Origin: Nymphaea colorata
Lineage: Eukaryota; Streptophyta; Magnoliopsida; Nymphaeales; Nymphaeaceae
Assembly: GCF_008831285.2 (NCBI RefSeq)
Contig: NW_022204889.1
Span: 1-23,946 of the forward strand
Reading direction: 5' to 3'
Length of the DNA: 23,946 bases
In this document: positions 9,504 to 20,782 of the stretch, piece after piece
Layout of the letters: every line of letters starts with the position of its first letter
How positions within the stretch are numbered: position 1 is the first letter of the stretch
Made by a program: the position numbers and the translations under genes
Notes under the pieces: generated by a model
The model's input: the letters and a program-made list of their open reading frames with translations, nothing else
The model's database searches: none
What the model was told of the DNA's origin: nothing

Positions 9504-11610
9504 TCAATAGGACCTTCCCCAATAAACTCTTACCTTAGCTTGCTCGCCACAATGGAAACATTTTTCATGGCCAATAAGGGGTTCATATTGGAGGGGAATG
9601 CACAGGGTCTTAGCTTGACCTGTCAAGTTGTTCTCTCCTTCAGCTGCAAGCTCCTTGGTCTCAATGCCTGACCTTTCCTTCACCTTTTCCTCGCACTCCT
9701 TGATCTCGCACCAGGGAGTCAGGACGACGTTTCTGGAGTTAAGGTGAGTCATGAACTCTTGCCAAGTAGTAGCTTGCTTGGATTTATCGTTGAATCTTTG
9801 CACAGCTCTTTCATACATGCTCTCTTGGATTTTCTCAAGGATGACGGGAAGCTCCTTCTCAGTTCGATCCACTTAATTTGAAGCTTATCACCATTGTATC
9901 TGAGAACAACGCGAGCCTCTTGGTTTTCAATATCCTTTGGTCCAAGCTCGAGTCTGATGGGGACTCCCTTTAGTTCCCAGTGGTTGAATTTCCATCCTGG
10001 GTTATAGTTATCTCTGGTATCAATTTGGACTCGAATGTCAGTCTTCTTGAGGCTTTCGAAGAGAGTGATGGCAGCCTTGTTGACGTCTTGCTCTTTTCCT
10101 TTGAAGGGAATGGGGATGATGATCACCTGAACGTTGGCAACTCTTGGGGGGAGAACTAAGCCCTTATCATCACCGTGATACATGGTCATGATACCAATTG
10201 AACGAGTGGTAAGACCCCAACTTGTCTGCCAGACCAGGTTCTTTTCCTTTTTCTCGTTTTCGAACTCAATGCCGAACATCTTGGCAAAGTTTTGACCCAA
10301 ATTATGGGAAGTAGCAGCTTGAATGGCCCTTCCATTTTCTGGTATCCAGGTCTCAACAGTGGAAGTTCTGAAGCCTCCTGGGAACTTTTCAGATTCGGTC
10401 TTGATTCCCTTGCAAACTGGAACAGCCAGAAGCTCCTTATAAACACGGAAGTAGAATTCAAGGTTATCGAACATTTCAACTTGAGCTTCTTCGAAGGTAG
10501 CGTGAGCGGTATGACCCTCCTGCCAAAGGAATTCTCTGGTTCTGATGAAAGGAGTTGGATGCTTGAACTCCCATCTGACGATATTGGTCCACTGGTTGAG
10601 CTTGAGGGGGAGATCACGATGACTCTTGATCCAGTTGGCATAGGCAGGATACATGATGGTCTCACTGGTTGGACGAATGGCAATTGGCTCAGCAAGATCG
10701 CTGCTTCCTGATTTGGTCACCCATGCTACTTCGGGGGCAAAACCTTCAACATGGTCCTTCTCGATTTATAGTGATTTTCTGGAAACGAACATGGGGAAAT
10801 AGGCGTTTTCGACTCCGTTGGCCTTGATGAGCTTATCGAAGAAGCCTTGGATCTTTTCCCAAATAGAGTAAGCCCATGGTCTGAGAATGTAGCATCCTGA
10901 AACATCATAGTAGTCAATTAATCCGGACTTAACGATGACTTCTTGATACCATCCTGAAAAGTCAGAGCTCTTTTTGCTTCAATTCCGAGAAGATTGACTT
11001 CTTTGTCTTTCTCCTTTTTCTCTCCTTTTTCCCCGCCTTTCTTTTACTTTTCTTATTTCTTTTATTCAACTGGCTGCTCGTTAAGATCGAGTTTTTCGTA
11101 TGAAACTTGGAAGTGGGCCAAAAACTTAAAGAAATGCTCCTTGTTAAGTTCAACAGTGGCGGAATTGTCCATGGGGTGGAATGCCCATTCTTCGAAGTCA
11201 TACAATTTTTCTTCAATGATGAGCTTTTTGACATGATGCTCAGTATCGTTGGCCAAACTGAAGGGGTTAAGGGCTCCCTTCTTTGATTTCAAGACGCCTT
11301 CGAGGACCTCTTCCTTGGACATCCTGACATTGTTGTGTGTGGTGCCCACTTTTTTCCAAAAAGCTGAATATCATAAGGGCGTACCTTTTTCGGGTTTGGT
11401 GCTTGACTCAGCCAAGATCATGAAATGAGTGTTTGGCTTTTTGTCACTGAAGAGGAGACTCTTGATCAATGGACTCCTATCGAGTTTCACCTTGGCAGCC
11501 ATTTCCTCCATGTTGAAAACAGCGTCATGCTCATAGAGCCTGTAAGGGATCTGGAGGTCAGCGAGGACCTTGAGGCATTCCTACCGGTTGGTAACAACAA
11601 CTTGGGCCAT
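9504..11610 (-). CDS. Prolyl-tRNA synthetase with N-terminal YbaK-like domain
   Basis: Charges tRNA-Pro with proline in the cytosol. From ATG 11610 ([16 protein letters not shown]), residues about 1-170 form a YbaK/INS-type deacylase-like domain ([30 protein letters not shown]). A Lys/Gln-rich linker follows, then the eukaryote/archaeal-type class II core: [16 protein letters not shown], motif 2 [14 protein letters not shown], motif 3 [13 protein letters not shown], the anticodon domain [16 protein letters not shown], and the diagnostic terminal WGRSY before TGA 9504-9506. An in-frame TAA at the Q of [13 protein letters not shown] supports TAA=Gln. One 21-nt intron lies at 11364-11384. Two -1 breaks remain: a run of five A near 10977, where six would give [15 protein letters not shown], and around 9872-9891. 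The second stretch is either a 20-nt GT-AG intron or an exon coding the conserved GDKLQIK with one base missing. About 695 residues. Essential, so likely functional. Confidence 0.95.
11364..11384 (-). other. Intron of prolyl-tRNA synthetase, 21 nt
   Basis: GTACGCCC...ATATTCAG on the minus strand. It contains an in-frame TGA. Removal gives [20 protein letters not shown], the expected YbaK-domain continuity. Confidence 0.92.
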
Positions 11611-11846
11611 GTTGGAATAATATGAATGAAATCTATTAAATAATCTCATCCCAATCTTATTTAAAAATTAATACAAAAAATAAAAGAAATAGGCCAATTA
11701 TGATACTAGGTTATCTATATTGTTGACAGAATTAATAAGCCAAAAAAACCCAATATTTTGAGGCTTATCCCTAGGATTGATCCCTTAAATTTGTTTGGTA
11801 TAAATCAAAGCCCTCTTGGTTAATAAGTGATTTAGTTAGGCAATAA

Positions 11847-12791
11847 TCATTCATTGATTACTTCATTCTGCTGATACCGATATCTGCTCTTGAGACTGCT
11901 AAAGCTACTCCTTCCTTCTCCACTCTATATTGAACGCACTTCTCCAATCTCATTCTACGATTTGTGGGAAATGTCGATGGACTCACAAACATCGATCTTT
12001 TCGAACATGGTTACTGCCATCTAGCTGGTAACTTTGAACGAATTGTCACTTAGACGAAGCTTGATGCTCTCAGGAGTGTCCTCATACACGCTCTTCTTGA
12101 TTTATTCGATCGTGGAGTTGTTTTTTGATTTGAAGGAGTTTGTATGATTGCTGCTGATGTTGAAAGACTGTCTTGAACTATCTTTTGAACACACTGCCTT
12201 CTCCTGGAGGCTTTTGTTACTGATGTTGAATTCTTTTGATTTGGCGTAGTCGGATTGGTTTTTGGCTATGACTTTAGGCGAAAGTTTATCTCTAATTTCA
12301 CTAGCATGCTGTGCATCTAATTTAAAGCTTGATATGCTCTTGTTGAGTTGGTTGATCCTGGCAATAATGTTTTTGTGTTAGGACGAGGTAAAGACTTTCC
12401 TTAGTTCTTCTTTTTTCCAACTATATTGGAGATTATCTTTTAATTGTTGATAGGCTGAATGATTGTCTTCTATTTTTTTATTGAAGGCAAGTAAATCTTT
12501 GATTTGGATGTCGGTTAGGGTTTCGATAAGTCTTTGATAGCTATTATTGTAGGCTTTGATGTATTAGTGGATCTCACTTTGGCATTCTTCGTAGACTTCT
12601 GTCAAGAAACTAGTAATCTAGCATCCTTGCATATTCCTTCTGCTAAAATCTTCGATAAGGGCGCCCTTGCTGGCCTCTTGAATAGCGCATGAGGTGCAGT
12701 AAAGAAGATCGGAGTGTCGATCCCTGTACTTCGCTGGCTTGTCTGAGTGATAATAGCACAGTCCTTCCTTCTTGGATCGCTTGATCTTCAT
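11847..12791 (-). CDS. B-box-like zinc-binding protein, 314 residues
   Basis: One uninterrupted frame from ATG 12791 to TGA 11847-11849, with several TAA/TAG Gln codons. The N-terminus MKIKRSKKEGLCYYHSDKPA, followed by YCTSCAIQEASKG, has the Cys-x2-His...Cys-x2-Cys spacing of a B-box zinc finger (around residues 12-40). A helical, probably coiled-coil region follows, including FNKKIEDNHSAYQQLKDNL and NIIARINQLNKSISSFKLD. The C-terminal 120 residues are Ser/Asn/Lys-rich and probably disordered. Ciliate genomes carry many short B-box plus coiled-coil proteins of unknown role. The partner is unknown, and any role in ubiquitination would be speculation since no RING motif is seen. Start codon chosen as the first ATG before the Cys cluster. 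Confidence 0.85.
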
Positions 12792-13076
12792 GGTTTGAGT
12801 GATGTTTTGAAAGAGAGGGAGTTTTATTTGTCTAGGTACTGCATGGATCGCGATTTTTTGAATGATTGTATTATTATCGTTAAAATATACTAACGTCAGG
12901 CCATACTAAAAATGGAAAGAATATATGGATGAGGACGTAAGCAACCCGATGAAAAAATATAAAATGTATGAGGTATATAAGACGATAAGCTTCGATCATT
13001 ATTACTTTGATTCAAGCTTCAACCTGAGTTCATATTTTTCGATGATTTGATATAATAATAACTCGATTTGAGTTTG
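12792..13076. promoter_or_regulatory. Divergent promoter region, B-box gene / GRASP gene
   Basis: This 285-bp AT-rich spacer lies between two divergent starts. No conserved element was recognised. Confidence 0.5.
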
Positions 13077-13847
13077 ATGGGCGCATCCAACGAAAAAGCT
13101 GATCCCCAGACCCAAATACCAATATTCGGAGGCCGTATAATCCAAGTCCTCAACACGGATCTGGTTTAGAAGATACAGCCATTCACAGATTTCATAGTAT
13201 CTCCATCGATGCAGATAATCAAATAGGCTAAGGAGCAAATTGAAGTCACCATCTTTTCTATCTTGGACTATTCGTTTAGAAAAGAGACTCTTCCCATAGT
13301 CGATCATCATATTGGCATAAAGATCAAGCAGTGCAAGATAAGAGATTGCATCTTAAGAATAACAAAAATATTTCCAGCATCGCCTTGCGAAAAGTTAGGG
13401 ATTACTTATGACGAGTATATCGTCGGACTAACTGATGCAGAATATGACAACCTAAAAAGCTTCGCAGATGCCCTTCGAAGCCTAATTTCAAAAAGATGCG
13501 AGACCATTACCATGGCGATATGCAATCATACTGGAAAGACTAGAGTCGTATCCGTCCCGCTCGCACTTTTAGACGAATGGAAACAGTATAACAAAGGTAT
13601 TTTGGGCTGTGAGCTGGCTGAAGGGTGGATGAATCGTTTCAAAGCCCGACCTAAAAAGCAAGAAGAACCAATCTCACAACCAGCGCTTGTCTAGTCTAAG
13701 CCAATGTAGCTTTGTTAGCAGATTCCAAAAATGACTTAGGAGCGTATTAAAGAGGAGATAAACTCTAATGTGAACGAACTCAAAAGGCAAGGAGAGTAAA
13801 TTCTGAAGAATCATAATAAATCTAACGAAAATGTGAGGAACTTTTGA
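13077..13847 (+). CDS. GRASP-type Golgi stacking protein, two PDZ-like domains
   Basis: Peripheral Golgi protein that tethers cisternae and helps unconventional secretion. ATG 13077 gives MGASNEKAD, a fitting N-myristoylation signal, as in GRASP55/65. PDZ1 (about residues 15-105) holds GGRIIQVLNTDLVQK and QPFTDFIVSP. PDZ2 (about 80-185) holds CILRITKIFPASPCEKLG, YDEYIVGLTDAEYDNLKSF, VSVPLALLDEW and the family's GILGCELAEGW segment. A 60-residue Gln/Lys/Asn tail follows. The frame is uninterrupted and ends at TGA 13845-13847 (256 residues), much shorter than animal GRASPs because the Ser/Pro-rich region is absent. A possible 23-nt GT-AG intron (13833-13855) would replace the last residues with a 68-residue cysteine-bearing extension (CKCKIYNKNCEKCFLLKE) ending at TGA 14057. 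Not decided. PDZ1 is degenerate. Confidence 0.88.
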
Positions 13848-14075
13848 ACATAAAGGGAGGTGTAATTGAAAGATCATTCAAAGGTCTCCTCAAGAGCTAA
13901 TATCTCGATGATGCTTCCACCATATGCAAATGCAAGATCTACAACAAGAACTGTGAAAAATGTTTTCTTCTCAAGGAGAATAATGCTTACTTTTTCAATA
14001 AAAAGACAAATAGAATAGTCATCATTCCCAGTGCTCTGATGTTTGGAACTACTGATTGATATTTTGTGTATATTG

Positions 14076-14344
14076 ATGTCATCCTGTTCCTTTGTACTAA
14101 ATGCTGCTGTACTTGGCAGAATTATAATTAGTTGAGGGTGAAATATGCAAAACTCGAAGATCCAGGCCTGGATAATTGCAATAAATACATCGAGAGATAT
14201 CATAAATGTGTTAGTGAGAGTGGAAGCAATACAAGCAAGTTGAAGGAGTGCCGCAAAATATTGAAGTATTATTAGTATTGCTCATCAAAGCAGAAGTCGA
14301 GTAAAAAGAAGGCAAACCAGGAAGGAAGTGATAGTAACTAATGA
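14076..14344 (+). CDS. Small twin-CX9C (CHCH-type) protein
   Basis: Proposed product of about 80 residues: MSSCSF, a 26-nt intron (14094-14119), then NYNQLRVKYAKLEDPGLDN, then CNKYIERYHKC and, 15 residues on, CRKILKYYQYC, and a Ser/Lys-rich tail ending at TGA 14342-14344. Both cysteine pairs have exactly nine residues between them, the twin-CX9C helical hairpin of mitochondrial intermembrane-space proteins imported and oxidised by the Mia40 relay. Such proteins assemble respiratory complexes or shape cristae, but I cannot tell which member this is. The core around the motif is solid. The 5' exon and start are inferred. An alternative is that this is the last exon of the GRASP gene, read in the same frame as its possible extension but separated by a TGA. 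Confidence 0.65.
14094..14119 (+). other. Intron of the twin-CX9C gene, 26 nt (probable)
   Basis: GTACTAAA...CTTGGCAG. Removal supplies an in-frame ATG (14076) close upstream of the CX9C core. It starts GTAC like most introns here. Confidence 0.55.
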
Positions 14345-14423
14345 ATGATATTTAACAACGTTATTCCTCATCAAATATAGCCAACCAAGGTCTTTAATAA
14401 ATATCAAATCATAAATTGCAAAA

Positions 14424-17415
14424 TCATTTGTTGCCTTCCGCATAGTTCCATAACTATTCGACACTGTACTTGGAGAATAGTTCATTGATATCTGCAAGTT
14501 TGTCCTTCATTTTAAACATTTTCCATATGAAATCTTTGTCTTTATTGTTAATGTATTGGCAAGTTTTCCAAGCTCCAAATGCCTAGAATCATAATTCCTT
14601 CCAGGCTTCATATTTAAATTTGTATGCCTGATGCTTATTGATGAAATATTCTTCATAGATGTGAAGGCATATTTAAAATAACTATTTGTCTTAATTGCTG
14701 TACTGTGCATGGAATAGTATTTTTATGCAATAAATAGCTATCCATAAGAAACTGATACGAACGGAGAATTTGCATGGGATTAGCTTGGGTGACAATTTTA
14801 TTGATGGCTTAAAAGTTTTGAAAATTGTGCTTTTGATGAATCTGTTTATATTCTTAGTCTGCTAACTCAAAGCTTGATAACTTATTTCAACACTTTCAAT
14901 TAATAGGGATTCGCTAACTTTACTATTCTTAATCTGCATTGGAATAGATTTATTTGTAGTTTGGAGAGTTTATCAAAAATGAAATATATTAAAAAGCACG
15001 TTCTTTACTATTATTAACGAAATATCTTGCAAAATACTGACAGTATCCGACATTCTATACAATATATTAGTCTTGATGAAAAATTCCTTTGTAAAAATAT
15101 CTGAAATGTGTTAGTTTACTGCAATAGTGGTCTGATCATTACAAGAAATCAGAGGATCGCAAAGAGGAAGGCGATAAGCTTGTATTTTTCAAATTGAGCA
15201 GCTTTTGCAAGAGCTGGGACTCGAAGGTTTGCAAAGGAAGAAAGATAGCGACCCATTGTAACCAATGATCAGACTTAAGGCAAAGCTCAATTGAATTAGG
15301 AGGGATTCTAATGAAAGATTTCTTCAACTCACTGAAGTGATGCTTAATTTTCTTCAAAAGAGTATGGCGCTAGAACTTAAGATCAAATAGAAATTGATTA
15401 GTATTCTCAACGATTTGAATGATTCTGATGTTTAAGTGCGACCTTCTTGTTCTCTTCTTACGACTGATTTATGTAAGCTGAGGAATAACTGATTAAAGTG
15501 CGTATGGATTAGATTCGCCTGTATTGTATTCCCAAGTATTGGCTATGCTAAACAGCGATTTTTCTCAGGAAAATCAACTTATATTTGCATAATAATTGAG
15601 CAATAATTATAGGCATTCTCTAAAATTGTAACTGTTGAGAGAGGATGATTTTCTTTTTGTAAAGCAAATCTTATTATTCGAAGGCCAAAAATTGTATATC
15701 TTTTGCAAATGATCAAGAGCTAATTGTTAGCTCTTGAAGGTATAAAGCACAAACTCATACTACCTTTAAGAAAGAAGGTCAACGCATTCTTAAATTGTCA
15801 TGTAGTTGGCTCGAAGATGCTGGTACATATCTCCGAGCTAAGGAGAAATCTCACAAAACTATTGATACTCCTCTATTGACAAGGGGTTTGTGAGCAAAAA
15901 GGAGAAAAGTCATGAGATCTCATGGATTACTCTAGGTTATACTCGTTTTAAACGATTTGGAGATGTTTAAATGCAACTTTTCTATCTTGTCTGGTAATAA
16001 ACATCTCCGCGTTTAATATCTTTTATCTTATCTTGGAGATTATTCCTATTATTGCCTCTGATTAACTTCCGAATCTGGTGAATTGATTTGATTCTGGTAT
16101 TATGAAAAGGTTAAATTTTCCTTTATACACTCTCAAAGAAAGGAAAGTATAAAGATTTATGCTTTTCAAATATATTATTGAGTAGTTCCCAATTTTTCTT
16201 TATCTTTGCAGCCTTTTACCCATGATTTGATTCAAGCAGTAGTTATCTTCTGTTTTAAGCTACATGAAACCCGCTCGATGAGAATGCAAAGTTGAAACCG
16301 ATATCTTTACATCCTATCAGCGGAAGTTATTTGAATACTTTAGGAAAAAATGGCTAAAACCTTTATAAATATATCTTGTTATCAATGATTTTGACGGGAA
16401 TGGCGATTATGCTTTGATTTCAGAGTCTTCCTAGAAAATATATTGCTTTTAAATTATGCCCTTGTCCTAATCTCTGTTTTTGATATTAATCAATATCTTT
16501 AATTGCTGAAGTAAAAATCGAGAAAATTCCCATGTCAGTTGGATAGATATCACACCTTATCGAACGATTTCGAAGCTTTTTATGTGATTATGCTTTTTAG
16601 AGTGATTCACGACGGATAGTGATCGAAGAGTTTTGCTGAAAAGAAGGGTTAAAGGAAATATTTTTCGAAGACTTTTTAAGCCTTATTGTATGCAATAAAT
16701 GATGTTTAATTTAGTTATTCATAAACGAAGTAGTATCGAAGGAAGATTAAGTTCTGGCATATTATGTTGTCTTTTCTGCTGTGTTTAGTTGATTTTCATG
16801 ATCTATGATTTTGGCCATCTTATCTTTCAGCTCCTTTACATCAGAATGATTTCTATCTAATCCAATCACTAAGGTTGATAATATAACGTAAATTGATCTT
16901 TTTTCTTTCAGCTTTTTACTGCTTGGTTTTTTGCTTGTTGGTAATTTCCTATTTTTATCCTTTTATAAGATATTAATTTATCTATCATTTTTCCCTCCAA
17001 AACATCATTCGGTTCAGATTAATCATCTTAAAAAGAGAATGATTTGATTTTGCATTCAAGACGAACCTTTTTGCTTACCACATAGGTGCTCATGAAACCT
17101 CTTCCAAACTTCTCGGCTGTTTGAATATTTTCCTTATCTGTTCCTCTTTAGTCGAGTAGTGAAACACAAGACCCTCTAGGTCACTGATTGTAAAGGGGTC
17201 GCCGCTGTGAGAAAACCTCAATTAATTGTCATAAATCTAAATTTGATCTTTATCTTCCCAAACTAGCTTCCTGCATCTTTCGCATTTTGGACGAGCTCCC
17301 ATATCCATCGCTCAGCTATATTCGGAATACCACGAAGATTCCTTAGCTTTTGAGCAGTTTTTTGAGCCATTAGATCATTAAAAGTTTACTGCTTTGGCTT
17401 TCGGCAGAAAGGCAT
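14424..17415 (-). pseudogene. Hsp90-like ATPase paralogue, copy 3 (diverged, frame-broken)
   Basis: Innermost of three tandem paralogues. The start chosen is ATG 17415 (MPFCRKPKQQTFNDLMAQK), aligning with copy 1. The GHKL ATPase domain shows N-box WIWELVQNAKDAGSQFG, G1 region RFSHSGDPFT and G2 region AEKFGRGFMSTYVVSKKV. Copy 1 has SHNG and GKYGTG, so an Asn in G1 and the first Gly of G2 are lost, and ATP binding is doubtful. Later parts match the other copies: VKELKDKMAKIID, PLTLLFSKTLRSLSVVNHSK, SFEIVRQ, MGIFSIFTSAI, PLIGCKDIGFNFAF and the C-terminal KDFIWKMFKMKDKLADINEL, ending at TGA 14424-14426. Intact length would be about 970-1000 residues. Several -1 breaks, two of them within the ATPase domain, make this a probable pseudogene unless they are sequence errors or unrecognised introns. 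Confidence 0.7.
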
Positions 17416-17694
17416 TGAGCGATTTTGTAATTAAGATATATAACTTTGAGAAATCTAATTGAAAGCTGTAAATTTAACAAAAAATCAATTACTCACAATC
17501 ATCTAAGCTTCATTATCTTTCAAACAAACCATATTTTTTTTTGAATATTGTTTGTTTTCTGATAAATTACCTGTAAAGGTTGATAAAAGGAGAAAAAAAA
17601 CACAAAAATTGCTAACAAATTATGAAAAAACCCAAAGGCTTGGATGGGCAAGCATTAAGCCATAAATATTTGTTTATAGATATTTGATGCCTAA
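17416..17694. other. Spacer between ATPase copies 2 and 3
   Basis: 279 bp of very AT-rich sequence with A-runs up to eight. It may carry the promoter of copy 3. No gene was seen. Confidence 0.5.
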
Positions 17695-20600
17695 TCAGTT
17701 TTCATCTTGTTTTTTCTTTAAATAAGTCTTCCTATATGCCCGATAGGGTGAAAACATGGCTAAAACTTCATCGAACCTTTCTTTATCTTGGTAAATCATG
17801 CACAAAAAGTCTTTCTGTTTATCGCTTAATGAAGTTTACAGTCTTGCAAACTCCGTATTTCTCGCTTCGATTAAATCTTTGAAAAAATCATACTTATATT
17901 GGTAAGATGGATTATTCTTTATGGTGCATTCTTCATAGATCTTGTAAGCATAGCTCAATATGGCCTTTTTATCTTAGTTGCTGGTGGTGTCCATTGAATA
18001 GTAAGTTTTTATGCATTGAAACAACTCACCATAGGAAATTATATTGAAAGATGAGTTTGCTTCTGGGATTACCTTCGGGTGAATCAAACTTTTCTTCAAT
18101 GGTCTCAGCTTAATCTTCACAAGCGGCATGCATTTTACATAGAAGCTATCATAGATTGCAAAATCCTCAGGACTTAGAGTTTAATACCCTTATTTCAACT
18201 GTTTTAATTTTAATAATTCGTACTCACAATTTACTCTTCAGCGTTAGGTATGAAACTGATTTGATAGGAAGGGGTCTTGAACAAAAAGCTGAGATACTCA
18301 TAAGCCAGCTACTTGCTTTGACCGGTAAAATATGTTGCAAATTTAGACATCGTTTTGGAAGTTGCATAATAAAAGTCAGTTTTCGCAATAAATTCCTTTG
18401 TGAATTTGGCCAAAATCTGCTGATTTCTTTCAATTAAGTTCTCCTGTAAAAGTTTGATTCTAGGGCCACACAGTTCCTCCTAAATATCTTTGAATTATTA
18501 AAACTTAGCAGCTTGACTCAAGATTTAGAGATCCATATTCCTAAATGTGGAAAGATAGCGGCCCATTAAATCTATTGTCTTCGATTATAACAGATATTTA
18601 GGTCCGCATTGCTGTTTTTCATGCTTATGAAAGAAATCTTTGAATCTTTTTACAGGGTTGAAGGTGAGAATTGCAAGTAAATCAAAAATCTTGACTTCGT
18701 TTTTTAGCCTGCAGTTGGCTACTAGCTGTTTTTTACTGCGGCCTTTTCTGATACCGCCTTAGTGTATAGCCTCTCAAACAAACGATTGAAGTTTTTATGG
18801 ATCAAGTTAGGCTTGAATTGAATGCCTAAACGGTCTGCAATAAGAAAGTATTGCTCTTTATAAGGAAATCTTCCTAGTATTGTAGGGTTTATTAGGGTTT
18901 TTCTCCTAGTAGTCTTTTAAATACGAGACCTTGTGTGAGGATTATCTTTTTTTAATAAAAAAGTTAGATGTTCTCTGAGATCAGAAATTGGTAGATAAGC
19001 TACAAATGTAGCAAGGCTATTCTTTCATCTTTCATGAAATTCAGCAAATAGCTTACTGCTTCTCTAAGCTAGTCAACGCATTTCTCAATATTGTAGTAAT
19101 TGTAATAGAGATCTTTTAGATCTCCCATATATGGAGAAACTTAGCGAAACTATTAAAAGTCCTCGTCATTTAATGTCTATTCAATCAAAACGAAAAAAGA
19201 TCCCACATTTGTTTCTGCAAATGTGAATATTTTTCATCATAAATGATTTGAATATTCTTAAGTGCAAGTTTTTTACCACTTTTTGTCTCAAAGATTTCTA
19301 AACTCAAAAGGTCTTCCTTTATCTTTTTGATTATCTTGGTAATCTTTTTTGATTGATGGAATTAGTCTTACTCAGATAGAGCAAAAAGATTGAATTTACC
19401 CTTTTAAACGATGAGTGCTAACTAAGGATATAAGGAACCTAGTTGTTCAAATATCTTTTGGATGACATCCCGATTTTTTTTAACTTTTTCTTCATTTTCT
19501 CCGTTGGGTCCCTTTTACAATAGCAAATTTCGATTTTACTATGAGCACAGCTATCTTGACGTAAAGACAAAGTTAAGATTTATATCTTCGTATCCAAATA
19601 AGGAAAGCCATTGAATACCTTAGGAAAACTGGGTTAAAGCCTTTATAAACGAATTTTATTATCGGTTACACTCACAGGAAATGCAATAATGCTCTGCGCA
19701 TCTTAATGCTCCTTATAAAGATATTGCCTATAAGTTTTGTTCTTCACTTTTTCCTATTGTTGAGAGCTTTACACATGTCTTCATAGATACCGCAGTGAAA
19801 ATTTTGAATGATCCTACATTAAGTGGCTATTCTCAAGTTCTTATCTTGTTATTTCAAAATTTTTGATACTTTTCCATTTCCTAGCATTGATGATCACGTT
19901 TATTGAGTGGAGTGTTTTGTTGAAGAGCAATGCCAAAGGAAATAATTCCCTAACACTCATTATACCTTCTTCAATGTTATTGAATGTCGCGACACGAGGA
20001 TCATCATAGATGAATACAGTGTCAAATGAAGATTAATCCCTAGTATACTCGCTATCTTTAGGAGCAACTCTCAGCTATTTTTTGATTGCTTTGTCCAACT
20101 TAATAATCTTCTTCTTGAGTTAGTCAACATCATAGTAGGTTCTATCCAAGTTAAGTTTCAATCTTGAAAGTAGCTGTCGTTTGGGTATACTTTTTTCATT
20201 TCGATTTTACCTTACTTATTTTCATTTTATTTGTAATTAGTTTTAGCTTAGGCTTGTATTAATCACTATCAAATTCTTCTTTGATCACAATCATATCATC
20301 TTCACCCTAATAACCACTCTCTGGAGCTACGGTTCCTTTGTATTTGCAAATTAACTGAACTTTTTTACTTACAATATAAGTCTTCATGAAACCCACACCA
20401 TATCTTTGAACAGTCCCAGGTTATTCACTACTGTATCTTATCTCGCAGGCATATGGAAAGCCAGCCGCGACAAGTCTTACATCGTAAAGGGTCTGCCGTT
20501 GTGAGAGAATTTTATCCTGCGTTCTTAAATCTCAATATTGATCTTTATCTTCCCAACTAATTTCCTGAGTCGTTTGCGTTTCGGATGAGTTCCCATATCC

Positions 20601-20712
20601 AACTTATAGATATGTTATCGATTCCGGAAAGGCCATTGATCCCTCGGACGATCTTCTCAGAGGCCCTATCATAAAACTCCTTTGCTCTAGGTGGCAGTTA
20701 CTTCTACTCCAT
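17695..20712 (-). pseudogene. Hsp90-like ATPase paralogue, copy 2 (diverged, frame-broken)
   Basis: Middle paralogue, starting at ATG 20712 (MEQKQLPPRAKEFYDRASEK) only 70 bp after the stop of copy 1. ATPase motifs: N-box SWIWELIRNANDSGN, G1 region KFSHNGRPFTMQDLSRLAFH, G2 region QRYGVGFMKTYIVSKKV with the first Gly replaced by Gln. An undisturbed stretch at about 19820-20165 reads DVDQLKKKIIKLDKAIKK, SSFDTVFIYDDP, SVRELFPLALLFNKTL and KNFEITRQ. Downstream pieces (VGSFKIFTAV, DAQSIIAFPVSVTDNKI, KGKFNLFALSEQD) lie in alternating frames, each step being -1. The C-terminus is CMIYQDKERFDEVLAMF...KKKQDEN, TGA 17695-17697. A deletion in a T-run breaks the ATPase domain after GNQL. Probable pseudogene. 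A 37-nt GT-AG intron near 20190 is possible. Confidence 0.7.
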
Positions 20713-20782
20713 TATTTTTTTATCAATGAATAGATATATTGATGAGATTATTGATTTATATCAAATGATTTAAATTGTATAA
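20713..20782. other. 70-bp spacer between ATPase copies 1 and 2
   Basis: Short AT-rich gap holding both the 3' end of copy 1 and the 5' region of copy 2. If both are expressed, the promoter of copy 2 must be very compact. Confidence 0.5.

Noticed and set aside
10292-10711. Plus-strand 139-codon frame
   Set aside because: Antisense shadow of the conserved prolyl-tRNA synthetase core.
13002-13310. Minus-strand 102-codon frame with a TPR-like look
   Set aside because: It is antisense to the first half of the GRASP gene, whose plus-strand frame has recognisable PDZ and myristoylation features.
15139-15357. Independent small minus-strand gene
   Set aside because: It lies inside ATPase copy 3, collinear with the other copies, and is a fragment of that gene.
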